A stretch of 64,000 nt of DNA from Tetraselmis striata (GCA_006384855.1 VCJN01001737.1:1-64000), one strand, 5' to 3'. Counted from the stretch's first letter, positions 19,198-30,348 are shown. Program-made: numbers and translations. The notes: generated from the sequence alone by a model not told the origin.

Positions 19198-21316
19198 ATG
19201 TCGTCGCCGTCGGACAGCGACGACGACTTCCCGGCCGTGCAAACGCAAGTTAATTACACGCAGAGGCGGTCGCCTACGAGGCGGGGGGCGCCGGCTGATG
19301 ATTCGCTTCGTCGTTGTGATCCTGTCGGTGAGCAGGAGGACGGCGCCGACGTCGATCTCCCGCTCGAATTCTCCAATATCCAGTCACGCACATATGTGAA
19401 ACGCATTGTGAGCAAGCACCAAACTGCACTTAACAAGCGCATGGTGCTGCTCAAGGAAGGCAGCGGCGGATCCTATGTCAAGTACAGGTGTGCTGGTGCG
19501 GTGTCAAACAAGGATGGCAAGCAAGTCATCGCGACTGGTAGCCACGTCTGCCCGGCTTACATCAACTTTAAGAAGTCCCGTTCAAGTGGAATGTGGCGGG
19601 CAACTGCTTCACATATGGAGCATGTGAATTGCACCACAATGGATGTTCTATCTACCAAAAATCTGGCAGCCATAGACAACTTCCGGAATGCATGCCATAC
19701 ATCAAAGTTCAAAGCCACACGCGAGGCTCTGGTGATCGACGTGGTGAAAAATACGGGTGTCATCACCTCAGTGTAAGTCTATGCTCCATGCTGCTGCATG
19801 CATGCAACTACCTCAATGAATGATATGCTGCTGCAACCCTTTATTCATGTGTATGTGCTGATCTATGCTCATGCGCATGGCGCAGCGAGCTAAGGAGATG
19901 ATACGCGAGGAAAATGACAAGTCCTATGTGGAGTCGTTTAAAAAGCTACAAGCTTGGGTGGATGCCTTCATGCAGCAGAATCCAGGGTCACTTGCCAGCC
20001 TGAAGACGGAGAACGGTGCAGACGGGCGCCCGGTGTTACATTCCATCTTTATATGCCATGCTGCAATGGTGAAGGTTGCAACAACATGCTGCCTACGTAT
20101 CGTTGGCATCGATGGGGCGCACATGAAGCACAAGCACTACAATCATCAACAAGTGATACTTGAAGGGAGGGATGGGGCTTTGAGGAACACTCTCATTGCC
20201 ACGGCTTTAGTGCCAATCGAGAACCAAGAAAACTATGAGTGGTTTCTGGACAAGTGCACGGAGGCAGGACTCGCCGTTTGGCTGGAGGGTACTGAGCGCA
20301 AGATGGTGGTGATTTCCGATCGGGACAAAGGGCTCGCTCCAGCTGTGGCCAACCGTCTCCCAAGCGTCCATCACCATCACTGCACCCGGCACATCATTGG
20401 CAACATGAAGGACAGGAAGGACATCCCCAGCAAATTTGGCCCTCAGGAATGCATGGTTTGGGATGTGTAGAAGCAGCTCACTCTATCCGAATTCACGGAG
20501 AAGATGAACCTGCTACGGGAGTACAATCCAAAGGCATCTGAGTTCCTTGACAACATTCCCCACAGCTCTTGGGCTGCATACACTGCCACCGATGATGGCA
20601 TAAAGCTGTATGGCTGGCGCAGCAGCAACTTCGTGGAGAGTGCGAACAACCGCCAGCTCTCCGTCCGCGACGCCTCCCCGCTGCAGTTTTGTGATGGCGT
20701 TGTTGATTTTTGGCAGAAAGTGACATACAAACTCAGGCTTGATGCCGACAAGTGGAAGGAAAATATCACTAAGCCTGTGCTGAAGGAGTATGAGGAGCAG
20801 GTGGCCTTGCACACCAACTACAAGGTGCAGCCTTTTGCTGGCAGCAACACTCGGGGCTATGTCGTCAGCACTGCCGCCTTGCAGCCAAAGCGGTGGCTTG
20901 TGGACTTGGAGGAGAAGACATGTGGAAGCGGGCACATGCAACAACACGAGTTTCCTTGCCGTCATGTCGTTGCATTCGGCAGGAACCAGGGGCATCTGCT
21001 GGACCCAGTCAAGTGGTTCTCTGAGATGTTTGCACCGGAGTACCGCGTGTCCACCTACTTGGAGGGATACTCAGGAGCGCACGAGGTCATCATTCCTGCC
21101 CTGTGCGACTTGCATGCCGACAACGTGCTGCTCCCGCCCCCGCTCAACCGCCAGCGCGGGCGCCCGTCCAAGCGCCGCTTTCGCAGTGCTGGCGAGGGCT
21201 TTGGAGGAGCTGTGAGGAAGCAGCAAAAGTGCGGCCGGTGCGGAGAGCCTGGTCACAAGAAGGGCAACTGCACCATGTATGGCGGTAGACCTCTCGCGCT
21301 ACGTGTGAGATTGTGA
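19198..21316 (+). pseudogene. MULE (Mutator-like) transposase with one intron and an in-frame TAG
   Basis: The ATG at 19198 lies in a CACCATG context. A GT-AG intron at 19771-19885 (115 bp, phase 0) joins a 191-codon exon to a 477-codon exon. The N-terminal MuDR-type region (Arg-Tyr-X-Cys-Ala) is followed by the MULE core: GIDGAHMK (first Asp), VISDRDKG (second Asp), HHHCTRH, then SNFVESANN carrying the probable catalytic Glu. A SWIM zinc finger follows (CGSG---Q---FPCRH, about 20920-20965), and at the C terminus a CX2CX4HX4C zinc knuckle (CGRCGEPGHKKGNC). A TAG at 20468-20470 lies between the second Asp and the Glu in both palindrome copies; reading continues in the same frame, so the stop predates the duplication. 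Otherwise full length. Confidence 0.85.
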
Positions 21317-21445
21317 GTAGCTAGGGCAGCGGTTCCCACTAGAGCCGATTCCCACTTTAGCCGAGGTCTGACCTGCGTGCCCGGAGGGTAGTGTGGCTGG
21401 GCATTAAGCCGACAAAGCTGTGGTGTTGTATCGGGCCGGCTCATC

Positions 21446-23241
21446 GTGTCGTTGCTAAATCGCGGGATCGCGTCGGCCGCCGGGCGCCGCGCGCGACATT
21501 CGCCGCTGCGCGGCCGGTACCAGTACGGGGACCGTACCCTACCGATACTGTTCAAATTTGATTTGACGCGACGAGTCATCTCAGGGATCGAGTCATCCCC
21601 CCCTCCCTGCCCGCCCTCTGGATCCCTGGACGCCGCCGCCTTCTCGCGCGCCAGGGACCCCGCTGTCCTACCCCACCTCGTCACGGGCTTCCGCCGCTGC
21701 CTGGGGGTGCCGCGCCACCGCAAGCTTGACCCCACCTTCGTGCGCGACGCACTTCGGCGGCCGGCCGCGCGACAAGACGCCATCCTACTTATGGCGCGCG
21801 AGATAGCTGATGCGGGCCACATTCACGCGTCCCTGCGCCTCGTGCAAGTGTGCGGCGTCAAGCGCTTCGCACACCTGCTGCGAGGCTTACCGCCCGAGTC
21901 GCTTGCCGAGTTTATGCTCGAGAGAGATGCCGCGGTACACTCCACGCTCGCGCACATTATGGTTCTCACTGGCGACGAGACAGCGGCTAGCCTAAGTTTG
22001 ATGCACACCGGCCTATCCACAATGCTCGGTGGTGTCGCTGTCGATTCACTAGTCCACGAGTCGCACGAGCAGCACCTCGGGGCCTTTTTTGCCCTCGCTG
22101 GGCCTCTGGCCGAGCGCCTACGCAAGATGCCCGGACTCCTGGCGCCCCGGCTGATTCAGCAACTAGCGAACCCGGAGACTTCCTCCCTGCCATGGGCCGC
22201 CGCACTTCGTCGGGCGTGGCAGGCCAGCCAAGACAGAGAAGACTCTTTCCGGCCGTGGGAAACAGACATGGCCTCTACCGTGGCGCCGGTCGGCAACCCG
22301 GTCGACAGAGCCGGCGACACCACTACCGGTACGCTTGATTTGCCCCCCAGGCTCACCCTCCTTGAACTCCGCAATCGACAAAGCAAAAGGCCTCCGGAAG
22401 GTCGCCGCTGTTCTGTCGCACACGCGCAAGTGGCGCGTCTTCTTCGACCTGTACCAGAACCGCCACACTGCCCGAGCGCATACGCCTACTGTCCCAGTCT
22501 GGCCACGGGAGCGTCACATACCTAACCTCCGACACTCCTGCGGCTTACGCTGTGGAACCTGAACCGTACCGCGTCGCGCTGCGCAAGTGCTGCGGCATCG
22601 CCGCCCTCGGCGACAGCCCGCTCGGGCTCGAGGACTCGTGCCCACACTGCGACCTATCCCCCGGCGCTACTGACGAAGCACTTGAGGGGCACATTGTGCG
22701 CTGCCCACGCGCCGGCGCCTGGCACAAGGTTCACGCGCGCATCGCCACTACCATGGTATCCATCCTGCAGGAGGCCGGGGCCCCGCGCGACTCTGTGCTA
22801 ACGGAGGTGCGCGGCCTCCGTTCCGCGGACGCTACGCGCCCGGGAGACGTGGTGCAACTTGACTACATGGGGCCGGGGGTGCACCTTGTGCTAGACGCTG
22901 CTGTCACAGGCGTCTTCCGCAACTCCATCGCGGCGCAAGTCGCGGTCCAACCCGGCTACGCGGCGCGCTTGCGCGAGCAAACCAAGTTTAGGGTTGACGC
23001 CTGCTCGTCCTAGCCCGTGGCAAGGCGACACCGCTTCGTCCCGTGCGTCGTCGAGGAGGGCGGGCGTCTAGGCGAGCACCTGCTCGCTCTACTCAAGGAG
23101 CTTGCGGAGCGCGGCATCGCAAGCGCCCACCTGAAGCAACCCCCCTCGTGGCGTGAGCTCCGGCCAGCCGCCCTGGTTGCCCACTGGATACGGAAGTGGA
23201 CTGCGAAGCTTTCTGTGGCACTGCACATATTTTTGATCTAA
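21446..23241 (+). pseudogene. 3' remnant of a LINE-like retrotransposon pol
   Basis: The first frame (21446-22525) has an Ala/Leu-rich helical region after a basic start, with the order IHASLRLVQVCGVKRFAHLLRGLP then ESLAEF. That is typical of the segment after reverse transcriptase in protist non-LTR elements. A second frame (22552-23013) carries a Cys/His cluster (CCG---C--C----H--RCPR) and a GDVVQLDY-----LVLDAAVTG segment typical of the C-terminal domain. An in-frame TAG at 23011-23013 separates the final 75 codons. No reverse transcriptase is present, so this is a 5'-truncated, frameshifted copy, as LINEs often are. Family call is by pattern only. Confidence 0.5.
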
Positions 23242-23419
23242 ACTAGTTTATGGGGTTTCCATCCTTGACCTAACCGCTTTTTAGCTACAAGTGCTGCTCA
23301 GTGGTACGGGAACTAGTAACTGTCGTTGCGCCCTTGTTGGGTGCAGCACGAGTAGACATAAAAGCAGCCAGAACAGCTGAGCCTGCCATCTTCCAGTTTT
23401 CGCTGCGTTCCACGCAGCG
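23234..23419. repeat. 186-bp repeat, left copy (element end)
   Basis: The same 186 bp recurs in direct orientation at 32359-32544. It begins TGATCTAAACTAG and ends CCACGCAGCG. It starts exactly where the LINE remnant ends and precedes the gag-like gene by about 150 bp, so it is probably the terminal repeat of the tyrosine-recombinase element. Confidence 0.85.
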
Positions 23420-23568
23420 ATGTAAAAACTGTCTCGTAACCCGTTGCGAGCAAGGTCACCCCAGGTTGTTCAAGACCACACCCGGCTCGCCACCCGAGTG
23501 TGATATTCTCGTCCGTACGTCCGTGCGTTACCATGCCAGATTGAGAAGAACCCGTCGCTGAGCCGACG

Positions 23569-24408
23569 TTGGAGTCGCTGAACGCAGATATGAGGGCCCA
23601 GTGTTCATTACTGCGAGAGTTAGCTACAGCTGTGGCACAATTGACGGCTCGTGATCGCGTTGTTGATGGAGAAGGGGCACATGGCTCCGGCTCAGGGCAG
23701 CGCTTCACGGGACAGCCGACAGGCAGCGGGGGAGCCGCAGAGCGCCCCGACTTGCTAGAGCTAGCCCAGAGCGGCCGTGTCGGAGCAAAATCCGTGAGTG
23801 CCGAGGATGATTACCTCGCGGTGCCAGAGCTACTGCAGAGAGCAGAGTCTGGTTACGAGGCCGTTCGACCGGTCAGCCGAGTGCCTGGACTTTTCCCTTT
23901 GAGCACCGACCTAACGAACGAGTACCTCAAGCAGGATGACCGGCGTCTGCCGGCCCAGGAGGAGTACTTGTGGATGTCGTGTTTCGGGGCCCACATGGCC
24001 GCCCTTTTCGTGGCGCTCGACGAGCTGCTACCTTACGTCCCCGCCACTAACCAGGACTTCACCCCCTACCTCGCGAGAGCTCGGAATCACGCCGAGGCCA
24101 TCGACAAGGCGTTTCGTTTTCGTCTAGCCTTCCTGCGGAGGCTGAATGAGATCAAGCGTGTGCACGGTGACCAAGGTGTTCTGGACGTCCTGCGAGCTCA
24201 GCATTTTCAGCCTGCTTCGGAGCATCTGGGTTCCGCGATTTTTGGGGACCTCATGAGGGACTACGAGCGTCGTGTTTTTGAGGCGACCGTTGCCAGCAGC
24301 GCCAAGGCGACCGCTACTTCTCGAGTAGCGGCTGCAGCTGCAGGACGCGGGCGTGGGCGAGGACGTGGCGGTGGACGTGGACGTGGCCGCGAAGGTGAGC
24401 ACGAGTGA
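23569..24408 (+). CDS. Gag-like ORF1 of a tyrosine-recombinase element
   Basis: The first ATG is at 23590; the open frame begins at 23569. The product of about 270 residues has an N-terminal Leu-rich helix, a central helical region (Trp-Met-Ser-Cys-Phe to Asp-Glu-Leu-Leu, then Arg-Phe-Arg-Leu-Ala-Phe-Leu-Arg-Arg) and a C-terminal Arg-Gly-rich RNA-binding-like tail (about residues 255-275). Position before a tyrosine recombinase and the RG tail fit the first gene of DIRS-type elements. No zinc knuckle is seen. Confidence 0.5.
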   Translation: MESLNADMRAQCSLLRELATAVAQLTARDRVVDGEGAHGSGSGQRFTGQPTGSGGAAERPDLLELAQSGRVGAKSVSAEDDYLAVPELLQRAESGYEAVRPVSRVPGLFPLSTDLTNEYLKQDDRRLPAQEEYLWMSCFGAHMAALFVALDELLPYVPATNQDFTPYLARARNHAEAIDKAFRFRLAFLRRLNEIKRVHGDQGVLDVLRAQHFQPASEHLGSAIFGDLMRDYERRVFEATVASSAKATATSRVAAAAAGRGRGRGRGGGRGRGREGEHE

Positions 24409-24484
24409 CGGTGTGGGGCGCCTTTCGTCGGAGCTGCAGGAGCCTTGCGAGGCCACCTTTCGGTGACCGCCGCAAGACGCACCC

Positions 24485-24945
24485 TTGCAGCTCAACGGCG
24501 GGATGAGCGCCCTGTATCAGGACCTGACCCCCCCACCTTCATTTAGACCTTCCTCGGTGCGGCGCTTCTTACAGCTACAGCCGAGTGCGGCTCAACCATC
24601 CGCACGCCTGCACATGGCGGCTCAACCATCCGCATTTCTTACAACCCCATCTCTGCGTTCGTCGGCTGTTACACTACGTGTTACAACCGGTTCGCAACGA
24701 CCAAGTTTCGCGCGTGTACGCTACGCACGTGACAGGCGCTACGAGCGCGAAGGGCGCGCGGGGCGGCCCTCTTACCTGAACCTAGCCCCGCAATCCCGTA
24801 CTGGAGCTACTGCAAACCCGTCCAGCAACTACCGGCCAACCGCCGGGAACCTAACCGTTGCTGCCGAGTACTTTGCGAACAGTAGCCGTGCCGGTGGAAC
24901 TCTGTCGGCAAAACGACGGACTACGTAATTGACGAGCCCGCAGCT
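24485..24945 (+). other. Spacer between gag-like and recombinase genes
   Basis: A Ser/Pro/Arg-rich open frame runs from 24485 to 24928, with a duplicated CGGCTCAACCATCCGCA segment at 24590 and 24617. No reverse transcriptase, RNase H or methylase motif was found here or anywhere in 23420-26185. The frame may belong to the linker of the recombinase ORF. Confidence 0.4.
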
Positions 24946-26185
24946 ATCGCTCCATGGGCTGCGTCACTGCGATCTCGGCTGCAGGACGCGTTCGGCTCAG
25001 ACGAGCTAGGCCAGCGGACGCTCGACCTGCTCTCCAGCTCCCTTAGCGCTCAGACCCTCAAGAGCTACGCACGCCGGCAGGTTGTCTCAGTTCGCTGAGT
25101 TCTGCCACGACTCCGAGAACATCAGCCCGCTGGAAGCGACTACTGCTACTGTTGTTCGGTACGTTGCCTGGATCGGGGAGCGAGGGCACATCGCAGCTAA
25201 GTCGCTGCAGCCCTACCTGTCTGCCATCAACACCTTCTTCGAGCTGCACAACCTCGTCCCGATCGCCAAGGACAGCCTACACCTCACTTCGGCACGACGT
25301 GGGTTAATGTTGCGTCAGCGCCGACTGGACGCTGCCCCTTTACGTGTCCCTCTGCCTGCGGATGTAGCTTACCGCTTCGTCTCAAAGGCCGAGCTAATTG
25401 TGTCTGCTCCTTACCCAGAGTCCCACCTCGACTACCGAGCCCTCTTGGCCTCGGTTGTCAACTTCCATTTCTTTGCCAGGGGCCTTACTGGCGTCTCCTG
25501 TCGAGTGCAAGATGTGCATGTCGACACCTACAACATCACCTTGCAGATCTACCGCGAGAAGGGTCGCGCTGGCCGGCGGGGACCCGACGACCTGCGCGTA
25601 CTTCTCCTACCAGTGTCCGAGCACCCTCGAGTGGCACGTCTCTTGCGCTACTTCATCGACAACATCCAGTCTGTCCCCCTGGTTACTGTTGGCTTGGCTG
25701 CCTCCAACTTCTGGGCTGTCAATGTGGCTGGGCAGTCAAAACCTTGGACTGCGGCTACGATGTCAGACTGGTTGTCTACAGCAGTCAACCTAGTCAACGC
25801 TGCCCCTCCTGCTGGCACTTCCTGGACTTCACACAGTCTACGCAAGGGCGCAGCCTCTGCAGCAAACGCCATCGGAGCGCCACTGTCCCACATCCGCTAC
25901 CAAGGCGGTTGGGCCACTAACTCTGATGTCGTTCTGGACTACATCGACCCCAACGTTCTTCCTTCTCCTGGCGCGTGGTTCTTCTTTGGACACATCGCCC
26001 GGTACAGGGGGCAATATCGAGTCAAAATGGGCACATTTACGGACTCGAAAATGTGCCCCCCACGTGATCGCTTAGACTCGTATATGTACCCACTTTTTGG
26101 GTACATTTCAGGTGCAATTTATAACTATACGAGAGTACTAACAATGACCATTCGCCGTGTCCTCTTCGCGCCCTCTCCTGCGTAA
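24946..26185 (+). pseudogene. Tyrosine recombinase of a DIRS/Crypton-like element, frameshifted
   Basis: A SAM-like N-terminal segment (ending Ser-Tyr-Ala-Arg-Arg-Gln) is encoded in one frame up to about 25080, and the remainder (Gln-Phe-Ala-Glu-Phe-Cys onward) in another to 26185. Joined, it reads as a normal recombinase. The catalytic domain shows the HxxR box (HSLRKGAAS) at about 25830, a GGW segment and a candidate nucleophile in LDYID at about 25935. The C-terminal 80 residues run over the element's non-coding end and are not reliable. Absence of a reverse transcriptase suggests either a Crypton-like or an internally deleted DIRS element. One indel breaks the gene. Confidence 0.65.
26005..26061. 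repeat. 57-bp sequence inverted at 32139-32198
   Basis: The segment beginning GGGGGCAATATCGAGTC, ending in GTGCCCC, appears in reverse complement at about 32139-32198, with a few differences. Together with the direct 186-bp repeats, this suggests the same element family left a second, partial copy at 32097-32640. Confidence 0.75.
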
Positions 26186-26699
26186 AGTACTACCCGCCTC
26201 AACCTAGGTGGTGGGGCTACTTCGCGCCATTTTGCGCGCCACGGTGGCCCACCCTGTTAAGGATTTCACTCCTCGCTGCTCGAAGCTCCAAGAGACCTGC
26301 TGCAGCGCCGCCGTTTTGGGAGCCATCTCCGCCAGACCCCGCTGGCAGTGGTTGAGATGCGGGCTTGGAGGACCCGCCAGCCTGACGCGGCGCCGCTACG
26401 ACCTGGTAGTAGCGGTCATCGACTAAGACGGGGGGGGGGGGGGGGGGGGGGGGGTTAGAGACCCGGCTCGGCAGATCAAGCAGGTGTTGGTGGACTTAAT
26501 AAGCGTTGCTTCTTGATGTGTTGAATGCCGCGCCGCATCTCATTGTCGTTGCGCCAGTCGCGCACGGTGCGAATCGAGTAGCCACAGTGTTTTACAGTCT
26601 TGCTCTGGCAATCCCCGAAGAGGGCAGAATCCACGGCAGCGTACCACCAATCTACGGAAAAGTCCGGCGCAACAGCCTGCAAGACAAGGTTCCACGACG

Positions 26700-27700
26700 C
26701 ACGGGAGCCGGGTGTGGAAAAGCGTCTCATCGTTACAAGAGTTAGGAGCGACAGTACACGGGTTTTTACGCGAGATGCGGGCGTTCACCTGCCCCCGCTG
26801 CCGAGATGCGGTACCCCCACCGTCACGGTTGACTCTCTCCACCCTATGCATCTCTTGCTCGTCAGTCTTGCCAGCGGTGGCCTCAGCCACAGCTGGCAAG
26901 ACTGACGCGAGCCTCCGGGTTCCAGTGCCGCATCTCTCTCGGCGCAACCGTCTGTACGACATGGTTCCACGACGCACAGAAGTCGGGTTTGGAAAAGCGT
27001 CTCGTCGTTACAAGAGCTAGGAGCGACAGTACACGGGTTTTTACGCGAGAGATGCGGGCGTTCACCTGCTCTTGCTGCCGAGATGCGGGTAATCCCACCC
27101 TCACGGTAAATCTCTCCACCCTTTGCATCTCTTGCTCGTCAGTCTTGCCAGCGGTGGCCGGAGGCAAGACTGGCGCGAGGATGTACTTGTCGTCCCCAAT
27201 GTGGGCCTCCGGGTTCCAGTGCCGCATCTCTCTCGGCGCAACCGTCTGTAAGACATGGTTCCACGACGCACAGAAGTCGGGTTTGGAAAAGCGTCTCGTC
27301 GTTACAAGAGCTAGGAGCGACAGTACACGGGTTTTTACGCGAGAGGTGCGGGCGTTCACCTGCGGAGATGCGGTACCCCCACCGTCACGGTAAAATCTTT
27401 CCACCCTATGTATCTCTTGCTCGTCAGTCTTGCCAGCGGTGGCCTCACCCACCGCTGGCAAGACTGACACGAGGATGTACTTGTCGTCGTCAAAGTGGGC
27501 CTCCGGGTTTCATTACCGCATCTCTCTCGGCGTAACCACCTGTAAGACAAGGTTCCACGACGCACTGGAGTCGGGTTTGGAAAAGCGTCTCGTCGTTAAA
27601 AGAGCTAGGAGCGACAGTACACGGGTTTTTACGCGAGAGATGCGGGCGTTCACCTGCTCTTGCTGTCGAGATGCGGGTAATCCCACCCCTCACACTTAAC
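26700..27700. repeat. ~280-295-bp tandem repeat, about four copies
   Basis: The core TTACAAGAGCTAGGAGCGAC (with minor variants) recurs at about 26729, 27009, 27301 and 27597. Each copy contains a CCAGCGGTGG stem facing a copy of its complement (about 26870-26895 and 27432-27460). A more distant copy is at 30266-30315. Confidence 0.85.
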
Positions 27701-28424
27701 TATCTCCACCCTCTGCATCTCTTGCTCGTCATTGTTGCCATCGGTGGCCTGAGGCTCTTCCAAAAGGAGGAGTCGGCCCACGCTTCTTGGAATGCTTCTT
27801 GCGCAGCTTAATGGGCGACAAGCTGCTGCTCTTGCCTCCATAGGCGGAGACGCGGGTCGGGGAGGCGGAGATGCGGCACCGCCACGGGAAGATATGGCCC
27901 TGCGACTCCCACCAGCGGCATCCGAAGGCGCATGATGGCTTGACGTGGCTTCGCGTTTCGGCTTAGGCGCCTGGAAGGGTCGTCGTCCTCCAGCTCTATC
28001 GCCATCTTGGAGGAGGACTCGGCCCGCGCTCCTTGGAATGCTTCTTGCGCAGCTTAATGGGCGACAAGCTGCTCTTGCCTCCCGTGCTCAACGCACCGTG
28101 CGGGCGCTTCGTCGCTCTCGAAGGCTGAGGCTCACTCGGCGGCTTGGCAGTCTCCGAGGGACCAAGCCTGCTCGGGGGAGGGGCGGAGCTGCTCGAAGCT
28201 CTATCAAGAGACCTGCTGCAGCGCCGTTTTGGGAGCCATCTCCGCCGGACCCCGGTGGCGGCGGTTGAGATGCGGGCTTGGAGGACCCGCCAGCCTGACG
28301 CGGCGCCGCTACGACCTGGTAGTAGCGATCGTCGACCAAGACGGTGGGGGGTAAAGAGCTGGCTCGGCAACCTTCCAGTATGAGGATTTTATGATAAAAG
28401 GGGATTTACTTGCCCATATGCTTT

Positions 28425-29650
28425 ACAATACAATACAGATTGCAAGTCAGTACCACTAATGCCTGGTTTTTGCTCGCGGCACGCCGCAGATTGCTGCAGC
28501 GCTGCACCGCAGATGCTGCCTTAAGGCGTGCTCTAATTGTCTAGATGGCTGCAAACCATTTAGTATGCGGGGCTGCATGGCATAGCAGGGATGTGAACAC
28601 GCACCGGCTTGACGATACTATACAGATTTGCAAGGCAGTACCACTAATGCCTGATATTTGCTCGCGGCACGCCGCAGATTGCTGCAGCACTGAACTGCAG
28701 ATGCTGCCTTAAGGCATGCTGTAATTGTCTAGATGGCTGCAAATTATTTAGTATGCGGGGCTGTATGGCATAGAAGGGATGTGAACACGCACCGGCTTGA
28801 CGATACTATACAGATTTGCAAGGCAGTACCACTAATGCCTGATATTTGCTCGCGGCACGCCGCAGATTGCTGCAGCCATTTGCCTAGATGGCTGCAGACC
28901 ATTTCGTATGCGGGGCTGCATGGCATGGAAGGGATGTGAACACGCACCGGCTTGACGATACTATACAGATTGCAAGGCAGTACGGCTAATACCTTATATT
29001 TGCTGGCGGCACGCGGCATAGTGCTGCAGCGCTGCACCGCAGATGCTGCCTTAAGGCATGTTTTAATCGCCTGGATGGCTGCAACCCATTTATTAGTGTG
29101 CAGGGCTGCATGGCATGAAAGGGATGTGAACACGCATCGGCTTGACGATACTATGCAGATTGCATGGCAGTACGGCTAATACCTTATATTTGCTCGCGGC
29201 ACACCGCAGAGTGCTGCAGCCATTTGCCTAGATGGCTGCAACCCATTTATTAATATGCGGGGCTGCATTGCATAGAAGGGATGTGAACACGCACCGGCTT
29301 GACGATACTATACAGATTGCAAGGCAGTACGGCTAATACCTTATATTTGCTGGCGGCACGCCGCAGATTGCTGCAGCGCTGCACCGCAGATGCTGCCTTA
29401 AGGCATGTTTTAATTGCCTGGATGGCTGCAAACCATTTATAAGTATGCGGGGCTGCATGGCATGAAAGGGATATAAACACGCACCGGCTTGACGATACTA
29501 TACGGATTGCAAGGCAGTAGGGCTAATGCTTGATATTTGCTGGCAACACGCCGCAGATTGCTGCAGCGCTGCACCGCAGATGCTGCCTTTAAGCATGCTT
29601 TGATTGCCTGGATGGCTGCAAACCATTTATAAGTATGCGGGGCTGCATGA
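28425..29650. repeat. Tandem repeat with alternating 188/155-bp units
   Basis: The marker GCTTGACGATACTAT occurs at about 28607, 28795, 28950, 29140, 29297 and 29487, giving spacings of 188, 155, 190, 157 and 190 bp. The short units lack about 33 bp around the GCTGCACCGCAGATGC segment. The repeating pair is therefore about 345 bp long. Confidence 0.9.
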
Positions 29651-29651
29651 A

Positions 29652-30317
29652 TCACCAACATGCGTTGGCGCCCCGCTGCGCGGCCCGCGGCGCGTTGGCG
29701 CCCCGCTGCGCGGCCCGCGGCGCGTTGGCGCCCCGCTGCCCCGGCCGCGGCGCGTTGGCGCCCCGCTGCCCCGGCCGCGCTAGCAAAGGAAGTGCGGTTT
29801 GTGAAATCGACGGACAGGAGTCGATTCGACTCTTATCTGCGGTTGAGAATGATTTGTTATGATCGTTGACTATGATTAATGAGGTATTGTCCAGGGAGCT
29901 ATGGCAGCGAATTTCAAGCTGCATGAATCCCTTGTCACCAGACACGAACTCACGTTGCTTGCCGAGGTGCTCCGAGAGGTGCGCTCTAAAAGTCGCCGAA
30001 TCTCTTCCGACGACCAACCACAAGGCGCGTCCGTTGGTTTCGGGGTTTCTTGGGTGCTTTGACGCGATGAAAAGTACACGATTCGCTGTCAACAGGCTGT
30101 CGAGGTAGATCATTCGCGGGAGGGGCCCTTGCGTCAAGTAGGTGCTCGGAATCTGCACGCGATAGATTTCCGCCTTGGAGGCCGCCAGCAACGGTAGGAG
30201 GACATCCAGGTGAGTGAACCAAGGCGACGTGACAACGACAAAGGGCTCCTTGGACAGGGCAGCGTTACAAGTAGAGCTAGGAGCGACAATACACGGGTTT
30301 GTACACGAGAGATACAT
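29652..30317 (-). CDS. Hypothetical protein with C-terminal decapeptide repeat
   Basis: The ATG at 30317 opens a 221-codon frame. The first 20 residues are encoded by repeat-derived DNA. Residues about 25-120 look protein-like (a hydrophobic strand, Trp-Phe-Thr-His, Leu-rich helix, then Leu-Trp-Leu-Val-Val-Gly-Arg), and the C terminus is the 30-bp repeat. I recognise no family. The start and end are both doubtful; it may be an exon or a transposon fragment. Confidence 0.3.
   Translation of the reverse strand: MYLSCTNPCIVAPSSTCNAALSKEPFVVVTSPWFTHLDVLLPLLAASKAEIYRVQIPSTYLTQGPLPRMIYLDSLLTANRVLFIASKHPRNPETNGRALWLVVGRDSATFRAHLSEHLGKQREFVSGDKGFMQLEIRCHSSLDNTSLIIVNDHNKSFSTADKSRIDSCPSISQTALPLLARPGQRGANAPRPGQRGANAPRAAQRGANAPRAAQRGANACW
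29662..29781. repeat. 30-bp GC-rich tandem repeat, four copies
   Basis: A unit beginning GCGTTGGCGCCCCGCTGC is repeated four times without gaps. Copies 1-2 and copies 3-4 form two variants. The length is a multiple of three, so all copies keep one reading frame and give a Gln-Arg-Gly-Ala-Asn-Ala-Pro-Arg repeat on the minus strand. Confidence 0.95.
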
Positions 30318-30348
30318 TTAGGAGGCCGAGATGTCCGCGCATGCGGCG

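Larger units (their letters stand above)
15304..20626. repeat. 5.3-kb palindrome, arms ~2.6 kb, ~118-bp spacer
   Basis: Bases 15304-17908 are repeated in inverted orientation at 18027-20626, with few substitutions and small indels. Each arm contains a MULE transposase (5' part) and a Harbinger-like N-terminal fragment facing the other way. The spacer belongs to the right-hand Harbinger-like fragment. The right MULE runs on beyond the palindrome to 21316, while the left one stops at the border. Confidence 0.9.
26200..30348 (-). pseudogene. Scattered decayed exons of a multicopy host gene family
   Basis: The stretch carries degenerate copies of exons of the gene at 30349-31828. A segment encoding KHCGYSIR-VR-W (exon 3) lies at about 26520-26620. 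The YYQV region plus exon 4-like sequence lies at 26280-26430 and 27810-28350, the latter with SSSSAPPPS-LGPS-TAKPPS on the minus strand. Frames are broken and no complete gene can be assembled. The three tandem-repeat arrays below lie between the fragments. Confidence 0.5.

Noticed and set aside
5405..23013. Reassignment of UAG to an amino acid (TAG in methyltransferase, ATPase, MULE and LINE frames)
   Set aside because: The penton break is TGA, the PLV-2 recombinase ends in TAG and would otherwise run into the next gene, another PLV-2 gene ends TAG-TAA, and intact PLV-2 genes have no internal TAG. Decay is simpler.
26700..29650. CRISPR-like array
   Set aside because: Units of 155-295 bp without short repeat/spacer structure; these are satellites in a eukaryotic genome.
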